Source: Deinandra increscens subsp. villosa
Lineage: Eukaryota > Streptophyta > Magnoliopsida > Asterales > Asteraceae
NCBI GenBank assembly: GCA_039602395.1
Contig: JBCNJP010000017.1
Span: 14,596,315 to 14,660,314, forward strand
Direction: 5' to 3'
DNA: 64,000 nt
The translations under genes were made by a program, and so were the position numbers. The notes beneath the pieces were generated by a model, which ran no database searches, was not told the DNA's origin, and saw only the letters and a list, made by a program, of their open reading frames with translations. Below, one piece after another: positions 35,281 to 47,951 of this stretch; the first letter of the stretch is position 1, and each line of letters starts with the position of its first letter.

Positions 35281-38200
35281 ATGTGTATTTATTTTTCCAC
35301 AACTCCTATTACATGCCCACAGTTTATAAGCATGCCTGTTACTCCTGTAACGGACAGCGAACCGCGTGTGCCTGTCAACCCAAATTCTGGCCTATCTGCT
35401 GGTGGTTCGTCTTCACATGGCGGGCCTGCTGTTCCTCATGTTGGTGGTGTCTCTGATTTGATACATACTCAGCACGTTGCTGATGTTTCTATGCCCTTGC
35501 CCTCTACATCGACTGTTGTATCTTCTTTGGATTCTCAGCAGATTGGTTCTCTCAGCAGCCTTATTACTCCTGCACCCCCCACACATACCTGTACACCTAT
35601 TTTGCGCCCACGTCATATTTTGCGCCCACGTCATCAGCGTACATCCTCATCATTGGCTCTTGCTACTCCTATCACACATAAACGTACACATATTTCTGCT
35701 ATCACTTCATCATTGTCATCGCATGCGCATACGTCTTTGCCAACTCTCAGTGACGCCTCACTACGTACACGTGCACGGAAAAGAGCCGTTGCCGTTGCGG
35801 TTGCGCCGCACACACATGGCTATGCACATGTCGTGCATCCAGATGTTCATGGTATTTCGTCATCACAAGCAGCTGCTATTCCTATCACCCGCAAACGCGC
35901 ACGTACATCTGCTATAATTTCTTTAGCCTCATCCCCTTCACATACATCTTTGGAGGGTCTGACTGACATCTCACTGCGCACACCTGCATCTCGGGCGTTT
36001 GCACTTGTTCCCCATAGTCGTATTGCTGTTGCACATCTACCATCCACCTCAGGTGCCTCTTCTTCACGGTGTACAAATGATGCACCTGTCACACCAGTTG
36101 TTCCTCCTAGGAGGGGTGGCCGTAGGACAATATCTAATTCCTCTTTGGCATCTTCTTCTAGAACTCCTACAAATGCTTATGTAGACTTGGGGTCTTGTGA
36201 CCAGGTCTGTGAGTTCTGCCATGCCACCTTCTGGTATGCAGAATGACTGCTGTCTACGCCACGTGGCAAGCGTCCTAAGTATACCATTTGTGTAGGAATG
36301 GAGCTGTTAAATTAAAATATCCAATCAACCCTCCTGCCGAAATTAGGAGACTTTTCCAGGATCGCAATTTCATACTAAGCGCACGTGCCTATAACTCTAT
36401 GTTTGCCATGACTTCATTTGGTGCTAAAATAGATAAACCGGTCAATGATGGAAAGGGTCCTCCTATATTTAAAGTCGGAGGTCAAGTATCTCATTGGATA
36501 GGTTCGTTATGCCCTGACTCTAGCACGATACCATCTTTTCTGCAGCTATATATATATGACACTGCTAATGAAGTCTCAAACAGATTTGCCCATTTTTCAG
36601 AACGGCGCATGCAAAATTTGTCATCGGCAACTGTTAATGATCTTATAAATGTACTCAATCGTTGTAATTCTTTGGTGAGGTTATTCAGGACTGCAAAGGA
36701 TATGTTCCAGTCAGCCTCAACACCCGAGTTTAGTGTACAGTTGTTCTATTCCGCTGGTGTTCACCCATATCAGTTGCCTGCTGATGGGACCCTTGGGGCT
36801 ATTGTCTATGACAATGACCCTACCGCACGAGATTTTAACATTATTGTTCGCACAAAGGATGGTTGTCGCCAGCGTATTAATCATCTTCATCCATCGTATA
36901 TGTCCCTTCAGTACCCCCTGTTATTTCCATTGGGCGAAACTGGATGGTGTAAAGAGTTAAAACAAAGTGTCCCTCCTCCAAGAGCAGAGGACTCACCAAC
37001 AGCCTCTTCTACAGATAGAAACAAATACACGTGTATCAATGAATATGTATTATAGTTATCAAATTCATGACCGCCTGGGTGTTTACACGATAGCACTTCA
37101 TGGTGCTAAACTTTTTCAACAGTACTTGGTCGATGCATACATTGCTATAGAGCGTAACAGATTAGATTATTTTGCGCAGAATCAGAATGATCTAAGAACA
37201 TACATTCTGCGAGGCGTGGAAGATGCAATTGGAAGGGGTGACACTCACGGCCGTAACATTGGTAAAAGAATTATTCTACCTTCTTCTTTTACGGGAGGGC
37301 CAAGGTACATGTATAAACATTACCAAGATGCGCTTGCCATTTGTAGGGTTCATGGTAACCCACAATATTTCATCACATTTACATGTAATGCCAATTGGCC
37401 TGAAATACAGAGGGAGTTAAACAAGACACCTTTGCTTTCAGCCCAAGATCGTGCTGATTTAATTGCAAGGGTTTTTGAGATGAAAGTTGATTCCTTCATT
37501 TTATTTCTTAAAGAGGAGAGGCCTTTTGGTGTTATGGCAGCAGGTACTTATATTTTCTGTACTTTGTTTGTCATTCCCTATTCATTCAGGCCTAACCAAT
37601 GGCTTTGTTAATTTCTTTCAGATTTATACATGATAGAATTCCAAAAAAAGGGTCTCCCACATTGTCACACCCTTTTATGGGTGAGAGAACAATTTAGGAT
37701 TCGGGACGCTGAGCAAATTGATTCTTTCATCTCTGCTGAGTTTCCGGATGAGGATTCAGACCCGCTTTTGCACCGCATTGTAGCCGACACAATGGTTCAC
37801 GACCCATGTGGATTATTCAATAATGGCGCTTCCTGCATGCAGGGGGCACGTGTTATAAGAATTTCCCAAAGCCGTATGAAAATGTAACAAGGATTGACGA
37901 TAAAGGTCGTGCAATTTATAGGCGTAGGCAGAATAGCCCGAAGGTTCAAAAGGGTAGGGCAATGGTTGACTCTGGGTACGTTGTGGCATACAATAAGGAT
38001 CTATCATTGCGCTTCCGAGCACACATAAATGTAGAGCATTGTGGTTGGAGTATGATGATAAAATACTTATTTAAGTATATTTTTAAAGGGCCAGATCGTG
38101 TGAAATACTCCGTAGGATCCCGGGGAAGTGGCAATGAAATTGGATCATCATCCGCCACTGATGATATAATTGATGAGATAAAAAACTTTGTTGATGGTCG

Positions 38201-40737
38201 GTTTATTTGCCCACATGAGGCAGCCTGGAGAATATTAAATTTTCCTATACACCATAGAGATCCGGCTGTTTAGGCTCTTTGCGTTCATCTTCCTAACCAA
38301 CAGAATCTGACTTTTAGGGAGCAATCTTTTCTACAAGATATTGTTGACAACCCAACAGGGAGGAGGACTACGTAGACTGAGTGGTTGCACTGTAACAATA
38401 CAGATCCTACCGGGCGACATCTGCAGTATGTTGACTACTTAAAACAATACAGATGGGACCTTAGGCATAAAACTTGGATTCGCCGCACATCACGAAAGAA
38501 ACCAAGTATCGGTAGACTGGTGTATGTGCATCCTACCAGTGGCGAATTATTTTATCTTAAGATGCTTCTCAATCACAAAACTGGATGCAGGTCTTTTAAT
38601 GATATCAAGACTGTATCAGGTCTAATTCACATAACCTATCGTGCTGCCTGCGAAGCTATGGGCTTAATTGGAGATGATACAAAATGGGCTCTGACATTTG
38701 AAGAGGCAACACTTTGGGTAACAGCTAGAGAATTAAGGTTCCTTTTCGTGCAGATGCTTCTATTTTGTGAGATTTCAAATCCTTTGGTACTTTGGACTCA
38801 ACATTGACTCAACATTGGAATTCAATGAGTGATGACATTATCCAGCGTATTACTAATGAAACAAATGTTGACCCCAAGTCTATACCAATTGCTGATATTC
38901 AGCAACAAATCTTATATGAGCTTGAAAAATTACTTAACACCAGCTCATGTTATTCAACGCTTTCAAATTATGGTCTTCCTATGCCTCAAGGAGATCTTTT
39001 GAAGCTAATTAACAATCGGTTGCTCATGGAAGAAAGGTGTTATGATAGAGAGTCTCTTGGATTAGAACATGAGAGGTGTAGAGCCTCAATGCATCCAAAG
39101 CAACTACATATATATGACTTGGTTATGCAGTCATACCACAGCAAAAACAGGTGCTGCTTTTTATTTATGGACATGGGAGCACAGGAAAAACCTTTTTGTG
39201 GAGCACCATTATTAGTGCTATCAGATAAGCTGGTGACATTGTCTTGGCAGTGGCTGGATCAGGGATTGCGTCACTCCTATTATCCTCAGGGCGTACTGCA
39301 CACTCAAGATTTCAGATACCAATTGATGTAACTGATGAGAGTGTGTGCAATATGACAAAGGGTAGTCCTCTGGTAGGCCTCCTTCGTGAGGCATCTTTAA
39401 TCATATGGGATGAAGCCCCAATGACAGACCGACGGTGTTTTGAATGTTTAGATAGGACACTTCAGGACATACTTGAGAAAAAGGACATACCTTTTGGTGG
39501 CAAATCTATCCTCCTTGGTGGTGATTTCAGGCAGAAGCTGCTAATCAAGAAGCGTGCTGGAAAGGCAAAGGTCATTGCATCCTCTTTACCAAAATCATAC
39601 CTATGGCCCCATTTTAGACTTATCAAGCTGACACAAAATATGAGGCTACTAAGGTAGGGGGTGCCAGCTGAAGAGAGGGAGTCAATAGGGCGGTTTTCAC
39701 AGTGGCTGGTGGATGTAGGTGATGGCATGCTAGGGACAAGGATGACAACGTCAAGTATAGAATGCAGAGATATTGTAATCCCACGAGAGCATTTGATAGA
39801 TGGTGGCGATGATCCACTCCTACAGTTAATAAGATTTATATATGATGATGCCACCTTAGCTGCTCCAACAGCTATTAACCTATCTGATAAAGCAATAGTC
39901 TGTCCAAAAAACATCACAGCCAATGAGATTATAAAAAAGGTATTGCACATCTCTCCAGGTGCCATCTCAACTTATTTAAGCATGGATTCGATAACTCCTA
40001 GAGCAAATGATGGTGGTAATAGTGAAATATTGTACCCCGAGGAATACCTAAATACTCTATCCTTCTCGGGATTGCCTTCACACTGCCTTGAGCTAAAGGT
40101 GAATGTTTTTAATGTTTTCCAGTCTGAGCGTCTGATTTCCTCCCGCTCTGACTGCGGGGGAGTATTAGACTATATTATGATTAGGGTTATTAGTAGAGCC
40201 CACGGGCCCATTAGGTATCTAGGGTTTAAGGTTTGTTCTCTATATATTGTAACCGTTTTTATTAATAAGATTATTCAGTCTTTCCACATTCTTTCAGAAC
40301 ACCCCAGTCATTCTTCTACGCAACATAAATCAGACATGCGGTATGTGTAACGGTACTCGATTGATTGTCACACAACTGTTGCCAAGAGTCATAGAGGCAA
40401 CAATAATAACTGGCAATTCCATAGGAATAGAGTGTATATACCAAGGATAACCTTTCTACATGATGATAAAGAGCTACCTTTTATCTTTAGAAGGAAGCAA
40501 TATCCTTTAAGGCTTTGTTACGCAATGACATTTAATAAAAGCCAAGGCCAATCTCTTTCTAAAATCGGTGTTTACCTACCTCAGCCTGTATTTGGGCATG
40601 GCCAACTTTATGTTGCGTTTTCACGGGCTACGTCACCGTCATCTTTGAAAGTCCTCATAGTACCACAGGAAGGATTGCCAAATAATACAACAAGGAACAT
40701 TGTTTACTCTGATTTTTTTAGAAGAGATAGAAGATAA
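35281..40737 (+). pseudogene. Helitron RepHel transposase (HUH Rep plus PIF1-family helicase), multiply broken
   Basis: The N-terminus (35281-36243) is Ser, Thr and His rich with a repeated TRKRARTSA-like phrase and ends in the cysteine motif CDQVCEFCHATFWYAE, then a TGA. The Helitron N domain follows (36288-37050). Rep motifs come next: FITFTCNANWPEI at about 37370, the metal-binding LPHCHTLLWV at about 37650, and the two-tyrosine KYLFKYIFKGPDR at about 38060. An intron with GT-AG borders (37544-37621) is in phase. The PIF1 helicase has Walker A (GHGSTGKT, readable in the +1 frame at about 39163), Walker B (LIIWDEAP, about 39397) and the terminal YVAFSRATS (about 40610). Breaks include stops at 36244, 38271, 38372 and 39655, frame shifts near 36290, 37010, 37845, 38795 (an 11-bp duplication), 39150 and 40430, and a copia LTR piece at 40103-40300. 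It cannot encode a working protein. Confidence 0.9.
40103..40300 (+). mobile_element. copia-type LTR fragment inside the helicase exon
   Basis: The helicase reading frame is interrupted by about 198 bp that look like the 3' end of a Ty1/copia element: a purine tract GCGGGGGAG, then an LTR-like TATTAGACTATATTATG and the usual TCTATATATTGTA and TTAATAAGATTATTCAG of such LTRs. It ends in CATTCTTTCA. GAA lies on both sides. The helicase frame resumes directly after it. Confidence 0.65.
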
Positions 40738-40739
40738 CC

Positions 40740-41400
40740 AGGTTTTGGCCATAACTTAAGATAAATTATTACTTATTTATATAGAATATAAAAACATAAA
40801 TTAGTAATAATGTAAACGAGAATTTTGCCAGCCGCGCGTTGCGGCGGCGACGACGTTTGTTGTGGTTTGATGGACGTTTGTTGTAGTTTGATGACGGTCT
40901 GTTTTTTAGTCATAATTGTAGACTGAAAGTTACATATTTGTAACTACTTATAAGTTAAAATGTTATAGTTGCACACCCAAGTTTACTTTCAGACACCGAG
41001 TGGTTTACAAAATAGTTGCTTGTTCCTTTCAATCCATGAAACTACATGTGTAAAGTGTTTCATGGGTTGATAGGTTCGTGTATTTCTTCTTCGATGTGAC
41101 AAAATGCAACTTCATACATTCTTTTTCCAAGGGTGTCGCAAAATGCAGCTTAATACTTCTTTCTTTTCTTACCAAAATGCAAATTTGGTGTGCCTTAACT
41201 TTTTCCTATTCTACCTTTTCTTTCTGCTTCTTGTATGTGACATGTTTATCATCTGTAGAGGTTCTGGTAATTTATGTTAGTTCTCATGCATTATCCAAAA
41301 GAGTAGAAATAGTAATAGAGAAAAAAGAAACAGCTATTGTTATAAGATTCTGACTATTGATATAACATAGCTATTTTTAAAGTTTAAACCGTAAATGGAT
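40740..41400. other. Helitron interior without genes; GC hairpin at 40833
   Basis: No coding region was recognised. GCCGC GCGTT GCGGC at 40833-40847 is a compact GC hairpin in AT-rich DNA, like the hairpins near Helitron ends, but no CTRR follows it. Confidence 0.4.
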
Positions 41401-41408
41401 AGTGCTGT

Positions 41409-41873
41409 TTAGCATTGCCGGAGTCTGTGGTTCTGGTGGTGGCAGGAGGCGAATTGTTTTGGGTAGGTGTCAACGGCTGTTGTTTCTATGTGTTCAATTA
41501 CAGCTTGCGTGTACTGCCTTAGTCGGATTATGTACTTTTTTGTAGCTCCTAGGAGGGTAAGCATTGGATTGGGTAAAGTAGATGGTGTGTAAATAAGCAT
41601 AGTGTTTAAGAGGAATTTAATAGTATATTGTTGGATTGGTAAATATGGGTCGATGTATGTAACAGTGATGTCAGTTGATTTTAGTTGAACCTTACCTGTT
41701 TTATGTATGTTAGTATTCAATGTAGTAGTTAATGTAAGTGAGAGGAAGTAGTTTTTTTACCTTGATGCTTTGTAACTCTTACTCCTGCTGCTGCTAAGAT
41801 TTTCCCATCAATGTTTTCTTTTGTAAATGACAATGCCATTGATTGCCAAAGAGTTAAAACAATTTCATAGCAA
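41409..41873 (-). pseudogene. second RPA70-like OB-fold gene fragment, minus strand
   Basis: Two adjoining exon-like pieces read as the second OB fold of RPA70. The first (41761-41873) begins after an AG and gives CYEIVLTLWQSMAL, then IDGKILAAAGVRVTKHQ, ending at a GT donor. The second starts at 41695 after CAG and continues in phase with GKVQLKSTDITVTYIDPYLP. The pattern GK-QL-ST--T--Y--P is a family signature. The downstream frame ends at a stop near 41409. OB folds of this type hold single-stranded DNA. The gene runs opposite to the RepHel and to the other RPA-like gene, and its upstream part would be split by the Harbinger insertion at 42746. It is incomplete or decayed. Confidence 0.65.
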
Positions 41874-42745
41874 CTGCAATCAGATTTAATGTTGTTAGTT
41901 ATCATGTTAATGAAATTTTAATGACAAACTACATTTAACTAAAAAGAAATTGATCTTTTAGAGGTCATAAGGTGGTTCATTAGTTCATTCCTGCAAGTTT
42001 TAGCCACACAAAGTTAACATAGTTATGTATAACCTTAAAAAGTAGACAAAAAGTGTATAATCCATGCCCAATCTGATCTGTGAATCAGCCTGCTAACCAT
42101 TAGAACATAAAAATAAACAGAAAGAAGGACGGTTTTGGAATTACAGGAACGGAATAAAACAAACAGAAAGAAGGGTGTTCTTTGACCTTTCACATTGTGC
42201 TTGTTAAAAGAAAAAAACTTCTAAATGTAGACTCCTAATTACATGCCAAATTAGATAGTTATTGAGTCACTACATGTTATTCTGGAAATACTATTAAGTT
42301 ATTGATTGATCTACTAAAAGGTTAATTCGGAGAAATATGATCTTCAATAAAGTTAAACAACAAACAAATGTTGCAAAACTATGTCTCTTACCTCTTTTAA
42401 GCGGACAAAATAGAAGATAAAAATGCAACTTCCACTGGTTATCAGCTTATCAGCTTCGCAACTACTGCTGCAGTAACTGTTCGGTCATGTTTTGGCAAAT
42501 TGTCGTATGTTTTATGCCACACAAATGGATTATGTTTTACCTACTGGTGTGTTATTAATGTCCCTTTAATGTGTACCTTTGAAACCAAACAAATAAAGCA
42601 AATACAAACATCAGATATTCGTAGATGGAAAGTAAATTCTGCACAGATTGTGATAAAAAAACAAATGGTGAACAGCCTAACCTTTAGAAGTACCAGTGTA
42701 AATTCTGCACAGAAGCCAAAAGAGCAACTTAGGTGTTGACATTAA

Positions 42746-44687
42746 GGGTGGGAGGTATGCTTGCCTAAGGCATGGGTTAGGCATGAAATTGGACCAATAG
42801 GATGATGCCAACAGGAGAGAGAAAATTGATGTAGAATTGATGTAGAATGATGATTTTGTAGGGGGTATGCTCATTTAGTCATGGTTTAGGCATAGATTAA
42901 ATATTTTTTTTTCATTTTCTTTTTAATCTAAAACAAATAAAATTAAACTAACACATTTAATATAAAAATAAAAACATAAAACAATTCATTAAAAAAAATT
43001 ACAAAGTCCTAAAAATAATTTTTTTTTACCAAATTCCTAAAAAAAAACCAACATTTATTCTTCAATTTTTTAAAAAAAAAAATACAAATCTAGGCTGGTG
43101 GGGGATTTGCATTCAGCTCTTCTTCAGTTAGCACGACTTCCAAGTTGTTGGCGATATGCTCAGTGATGTCGAATCGTAGCTGAAAGTGTGTCTCGGTGTT
43201 GCGTATCTCCATATAAACATCCTCAGTGTCGGTCGGGGGGACTGGAGGATCGCGAATGTGTACCGGTGAAATAGCCGCGCCCTCGTCTTTCAATGTCATG
43301 TTGTGAAGTATCATGCACGCGTACATGATATTCTCCATCAAAGCTGTGTCTGTTGGTCGTGCTTTTCGATCTACTATCGCCCACTTAGATTTCAACCTCC
43401 GAAACGCTCTTTCGACGTCTTTTCTTGCACCCTCTTGCACCTTCTTCATTTTCTTCTCCTTGATTGCGTATGGATGTGTATACGCTTTTACAAAAGTAGA
43501 CCAAGTGGGATATATACCATCGGCAAGGTAGTAGCCCCGTTTGTATTCCCGACCGTTAACAACAAAAGGAGCTTTCGGAGCAATACCTTTCAACTCGTCT
43601 GTGAACAATGTTGATTGATTTAGCACATTTATGTCATTGTTTGAACCTGCGACACCAAAGAAAGCATGCCAAAACCACATTTCTTGAGACGCAACTACCT
43701 CGAGTATTACCGTTGGTTTCGGATGATCACCACGATGATACTGTCCTCTATATTTTGTTGGACAACTTCTCCATTCCCAATGCATACAATCGATGCTACC
43801 GATCATGCCAGGGAGGCCATGTCTTTCTAAATGGGCCTCATATAAACGAGCAAGATCATGGCTAGTCGGTGAACGTAAAAATTCATCTCTATAAAGTCTA
43901 ATTATAGCATCACAAAAGTAGTGTAAGCATTAACGTGATGTTCTTTCGGACATTTCTAAAAACTCATCGTATTCGTCAGGCACGTTACCGGTTGCCAATT
44001 GACGAATAGCTACCGTACATTTCTGTAAAGCAGTGAAACTTGGACGCCCCCTCCCGTCGAAACGAGTCGTAAACCACTCGAAGTTACTCTCAATATCATG
44101 CAAGATACGATTAAACAATCTCTTAGACATTCGAAATCTATCACTAAAAATACCTTCGTGGAAACGTGGCTCGTCGGCGAAATATAGCTCAATCAAACGA
44201 TCATGGCTTGCTCTACGATCTCGATAAATACTCGTCCTTGTGCTCTTCTCTCGAGATTCTTCGTCTAAAACAGCACGATAACACAGATTCATGAAATTCA
44301 TCGCGTCATTGTCCGAATCGCTCGAACTACTAGAAGAAGTCATAAGCTCGGGTGGGATTTTATAGCGTGGGCGAGGGCGATTCATGATTTTTGAGAAAGA
44401 AACTAAAGGTTTTTGTTTGTGTAGGAGAAATGGTGTATAAAATTTATTGGTTTTGAAGGGATTTATATAGTGGAGGAGTTGATAAAAAAAAAAAAATTGT
44501 TCAAACGGTCGAAAATATGACCGTTGAACGGTCACAAAATGCTCGGCGTCACTCGGCAAAAACTTGCCGCAAATCAAACCCAAACATGCCGATGCCGAGA
44601 GAGGGGGGGGGGGCGGTATACATGCCGAATTCGGCATGGTTGGTGCCGAAGTGACGCCGAGGGTGGCGGCATGTATACCGCCCACCC
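42746..44687 (-). mobile_element. PIF/Harbinger DNA transposon, nearly intact
   Basis: Terminal inverted repeats GGGTGGGAGGTATGC (left) and, in reverse, GGGTGGGCGGTATACATGCC (right) bound the element. TAA is duplicated on both sides (42743-42745 and 44688-44690), the 3-bp target typical of this superfamily. The only gene is the DDE transposase on the minus strand; the Myb-like second protein of full-size elements is absent. The right end carries a perfect palindrome CATGCCGAATTCGGCATG (44621-44638) and a run of G. Confidence 0.9.
43090..44385 (-). pseudogene. Harbinger transposase with a single nonsense codon
   Basis: The frame starts at ATG 44385 (MNRPRPRYKIPPELM), runs through an acidic Ser/Asp-rich stretch and a helical N-terminal region (FRMSKRLFNRILHDIE), and meets TAA at 43930-43932. 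It then continues in the same frame without loss to 43090. The second part holds the DDE nuclease (plant transposon / HARBI1-like family): IGSIDCMHWEWRSCP with the first Asp, GSNNDINVL with the second, and DVERAFRRLKSKWAI with the last acidic residue. Full length would be about 431 residues. It cuts and pastes the element at TAA/TTA sites. Apart from the one stop, which a single base change could have produced, nothing is obviously wrong. Confidence 0.9.
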
Positions 44688-44690
44688 TAA

Positions 44691-47262
44691 GACCAATAAA
44701 TAAACACAACCCCAAATTAACTTTCAATACATGTGGAAATCGATAATCCAATGCACTTGTGCGATATTTTAATCTCATATTAGAAATATAATAAAATCTC
44801 CCAATTTATTATTATAAGCAAGAAGACGAAATAACAAACAATTATGACAAAACTTGTTCCTATTAGATTTTTATATAAGACTATGAAACCAAACTGTCGC
44901 CAACACTATCAATACCTATAAAACATTCAGCAAGAACAACACACTGTACTTTCATCTCTATATAACAACTAAAAAGAGGAACAACCCAATCGAAGAGGCA
45001 GCATTTCAGAATTTGTGCAGACAAACTACCCTTTCCTGTTTTTAAAATTAACTGATTCATCTCTATATAACACCCTAATTGCAAAAGATCTTTACATCGT
45101 CTTTTCTTTTTGGGTTTAACTTCAACCAACAACAGCAACATACATACCCAAAACTATCTTACAAATGGTTGAAGTAAAAATGCCATAACAAATTGAAGAT
45201 AGCTACTGACCTGAGTAATAATTGCTTTTGTTTTTGATACATGTCATGTTGAAAATTAACTTGGAGCAAAACTATCAGCAATAGATACAACTCACATAGC
45301 CTGCTAAAATAACTGCTAGATATATCATCACAGATTTAACATGTGTAGACATATTCAAGCGCCTATGGAACTAACCTGAAACAAAATCCAGTATAAAGTC
45401 ACATGAATAACGTTTATTCAACAGCAGACAAATATTTTTCTTATTTTTTGAACCTTTACAAATTCTCAAAATATCATAAATTAGATTCAAATTAAACATA
45501 ACAAACCTCTGGGTGCAAGTTCTCAAATGTCATTTTGTTCACTCGCATTTCATCACCTCCTTCGTCACGCCATATCACGGCTACGCCCTGAATTTTTTCT
45601 GGAAGCTACTTTCTGGTAAATGAAGCTGTAACAACAGGACAAACACCTGTCAGAAAAACGATAATCATCATTCACAATAGATCGATAAACCAAGTTAGCT
45701 AAGGTAAAACTTATTTAAAAAAAAAATTCAAAGATGAATAAGAAGTAACCCTTCAAGAAACTGTCTATGTTTGATTGTAAATTTCAGTGACACGCGAAAA
45801 ACTTGTATGAATATAAAAGCTTATTTCAGGGCTAACAGATGCACTTATACTTGTATGAGATAAGCGAAAGTAATTTCATGACATTTACAATTAAACATAT
45901 ATGCTTTTAACGAAGAGGCAGGTAATAAAATAGAAGCTAATATCATATATTGTATTATTGTAGTTTTGCTTTTAGATGTTGCCACACTAACTGTTGTTTT
46001 TATTTCTGTAGCTTTTGGGTTTGTTGCTTTTATAAACTTTTGTCTTCTGTTTTTCAGGTATGTTTCCCATAATTAGAGCCACAATTCAACCATTATTGAT
46101 TCATGGGACAATGTTAATCTTACACTTACTGTTGTTTTCATTTCTATAAACTGTCAACAATGGCCTTTTTAATGAAATTCAGATGAAGCAGTGCAAAAGC
46201 TATCGATATGGCTATTGAATATAAATTTAATAAGTGTGACCAGTTTTATAAAGATGACCCACATTAGACATAAATAAGACGTTGGCCCTTTAAGCAACAG
46301 TTTGTGAAAAGAATATCCAAGCAAAACTTATAATCCATTCAAATATCTCAAGTTATCTACATGACAGAGGTACGTAGCTTTCTATTAACTACATGCTCAC
46401 CCGATTTTGTTCCATCAGAAACATTAGGGGTTTATTGATCCAGATTGGACCTATTATGTTTTTCTTAAAATCTTTTATGCAATGCATATCAAATGCTTTA
46501 ATTTAAAACCACATACTAAATAATCTATAAAGGGAATGATGAATATGTAAACCTGAAGGGATGTAGACACGGATAAAGAACTTGTCTTTAGATGGTAAAC
46601 TCCGTACCTAAAAAAAATAACTACTGCTTTAATACAGATTCATGATTCATAAACTCAAATGTGGACAAAAACACACACACAAAAAAAATAAAAAACCTCT
46701 ACATCATCTATTAAACCGTCAATAAGAATGCATATTTTCCCACTTTCTTGCAGCTGAAAGAAAAGAGTATGTATCTTCATATCTACATAAAATTTTAAAA
46801 AGAAACAACTCTATGAGTGTTTCCATGTCACTGAGTAACAGTTCCTCCAACGTCTCAAAAAAGAAAATTAAAGCAAAACTAAGAAAATTGATGAAACGGA
46901 AGATCAATTTAAAGAAAAAATGAAATATTAAAACTGCAATAAAGGGTTTACCCATTCTACACTACATTTGTATTGAACATACTACAACAAAAAACAAAGA
47001 CAAACAACCAGCAAAAGCCCCAACTCAATCAAACACAACACATGCATGAAGATTCAAGTAATTCTAATATGTTAAGATCCCTAAATGGACAGATACTAAG
47101 AAGAGTCACAAACCCTAAAATAAAAACAATTTAAACGACGATGATTAACATACCGGTGGGAGAATCGTCGCATCGTCTCTGTCTATCTCATCCGCTCCAG
47201 ACGAATCTCCTATCAACTCACCGCCGAGCTCTAGTCGCCGCCGATCTGGAGCCGTTGTTTTG
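44691..47262 (-). other. Helitron interior with unrecognised exon-like pieces on the minus strand
   Basis: Several short open pieces have clean splice borders on the minus strand. 45507-45587 is 81 nt and reads GVAVIWRDEGG..MRVNKMTFENLHPE. 46553-46607 reads VRSLPSKDKFFIRVYIPS. 46697-46753 reads LQESGKICILIDGLIDDVE, and joins the previous piece in phase. 47153-47262 is a GC-richer first-exon-like stretch ending in a GTATGT donor. They may be the upstream exons of the minus-strand RPA-like gene at 41409-41873 or host gene pieces picked up by the Helitron. The piece at 45507 does not join the one at 46553 in phase. I do not recognise a family. Confidence 0.35.
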
Positions 47263-47268
47263 TTAACG

Positions 47269-47589
47269 CTGTGTTCCCGAGTTTACTTAAAAAGGGAAAA
47301 GAAGAGAAGAAAAAGGAAAGGAAGAGAAATGAAAAGAAGAGAAAGGAAGAGAAGGGGAGTGATTCCTTTCCTTTCAAATCCTTCCGATTTGGAAGGAAAG
47401 AAAAACAATAAAAAATGAACAAACTTTCTCTCCCTTTCCTTCCTTTCTCTCCTTTAATGAAACTCGGGAACACAACATTTTTTTGTTTCCTTCCCTTTCC
47501 CTCCTTAAGTGAAACTCAGGAACACAAAAAAATTTAGACTTCCTTCCCTTTCCTTTCCTTTCTCTCCTTAAATGAACTCGGGAACACAG
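47269..47589. mobile_element. short TIR element, copy 2 (ends CTGTGTTCCCGAG)
   Basis: This is the same element as 4712-5000: left end CTGTGTTCCCGAGTTTACTTAA, right end TGAACTCGGGAACACAG. Inside are two more right-end-like copies (near 47459-47476 and 47511-47524), so the right terminus is reiterated three times. It sits between the starts of two divergent genes (minus exon-like piece ending at 47262 and plus RPA at 47952). Confidence 0.7.
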
Positions 47590-47951
47590 TGTAAAAGCGG
47601 TTTTCATTTTGTAAACCAACGAAGAATCTTTGTACAGAGAGAAAGATGGAGGCAGTGTGTATTGTAGAGAGAGGAACTGTGTGTTTGTGTTTGTCCCTTG
47701 CACAATGTACAGAAACTAAAAGAAGAGTCTAGACTTCTAGAGACTCGTCGCCCAAAACAGCCAATTACATGTAGACGTATATTAAAAAAATACAGTTGTA
47801 TCCACCCTATTTGTTCAAACGAAGCATAGTAAAAGCTCTCACAGCCTAGACAATTCTAATTGTTATATTATATAATTATATAATAAACCTTTTTGTCTTA
47901 CCTTTGTAGTACTTGGATGATTACTAATATAATGAATTGTACAGGAAACAA

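Noticed and set aside
35477..35917. 146-codon frame rich in Leu and His in the RepHel N-terminal region
   Set aside because: It is an out-of-frame reading of the low-complexity Ser/Thr-rich Rep N-terminus.
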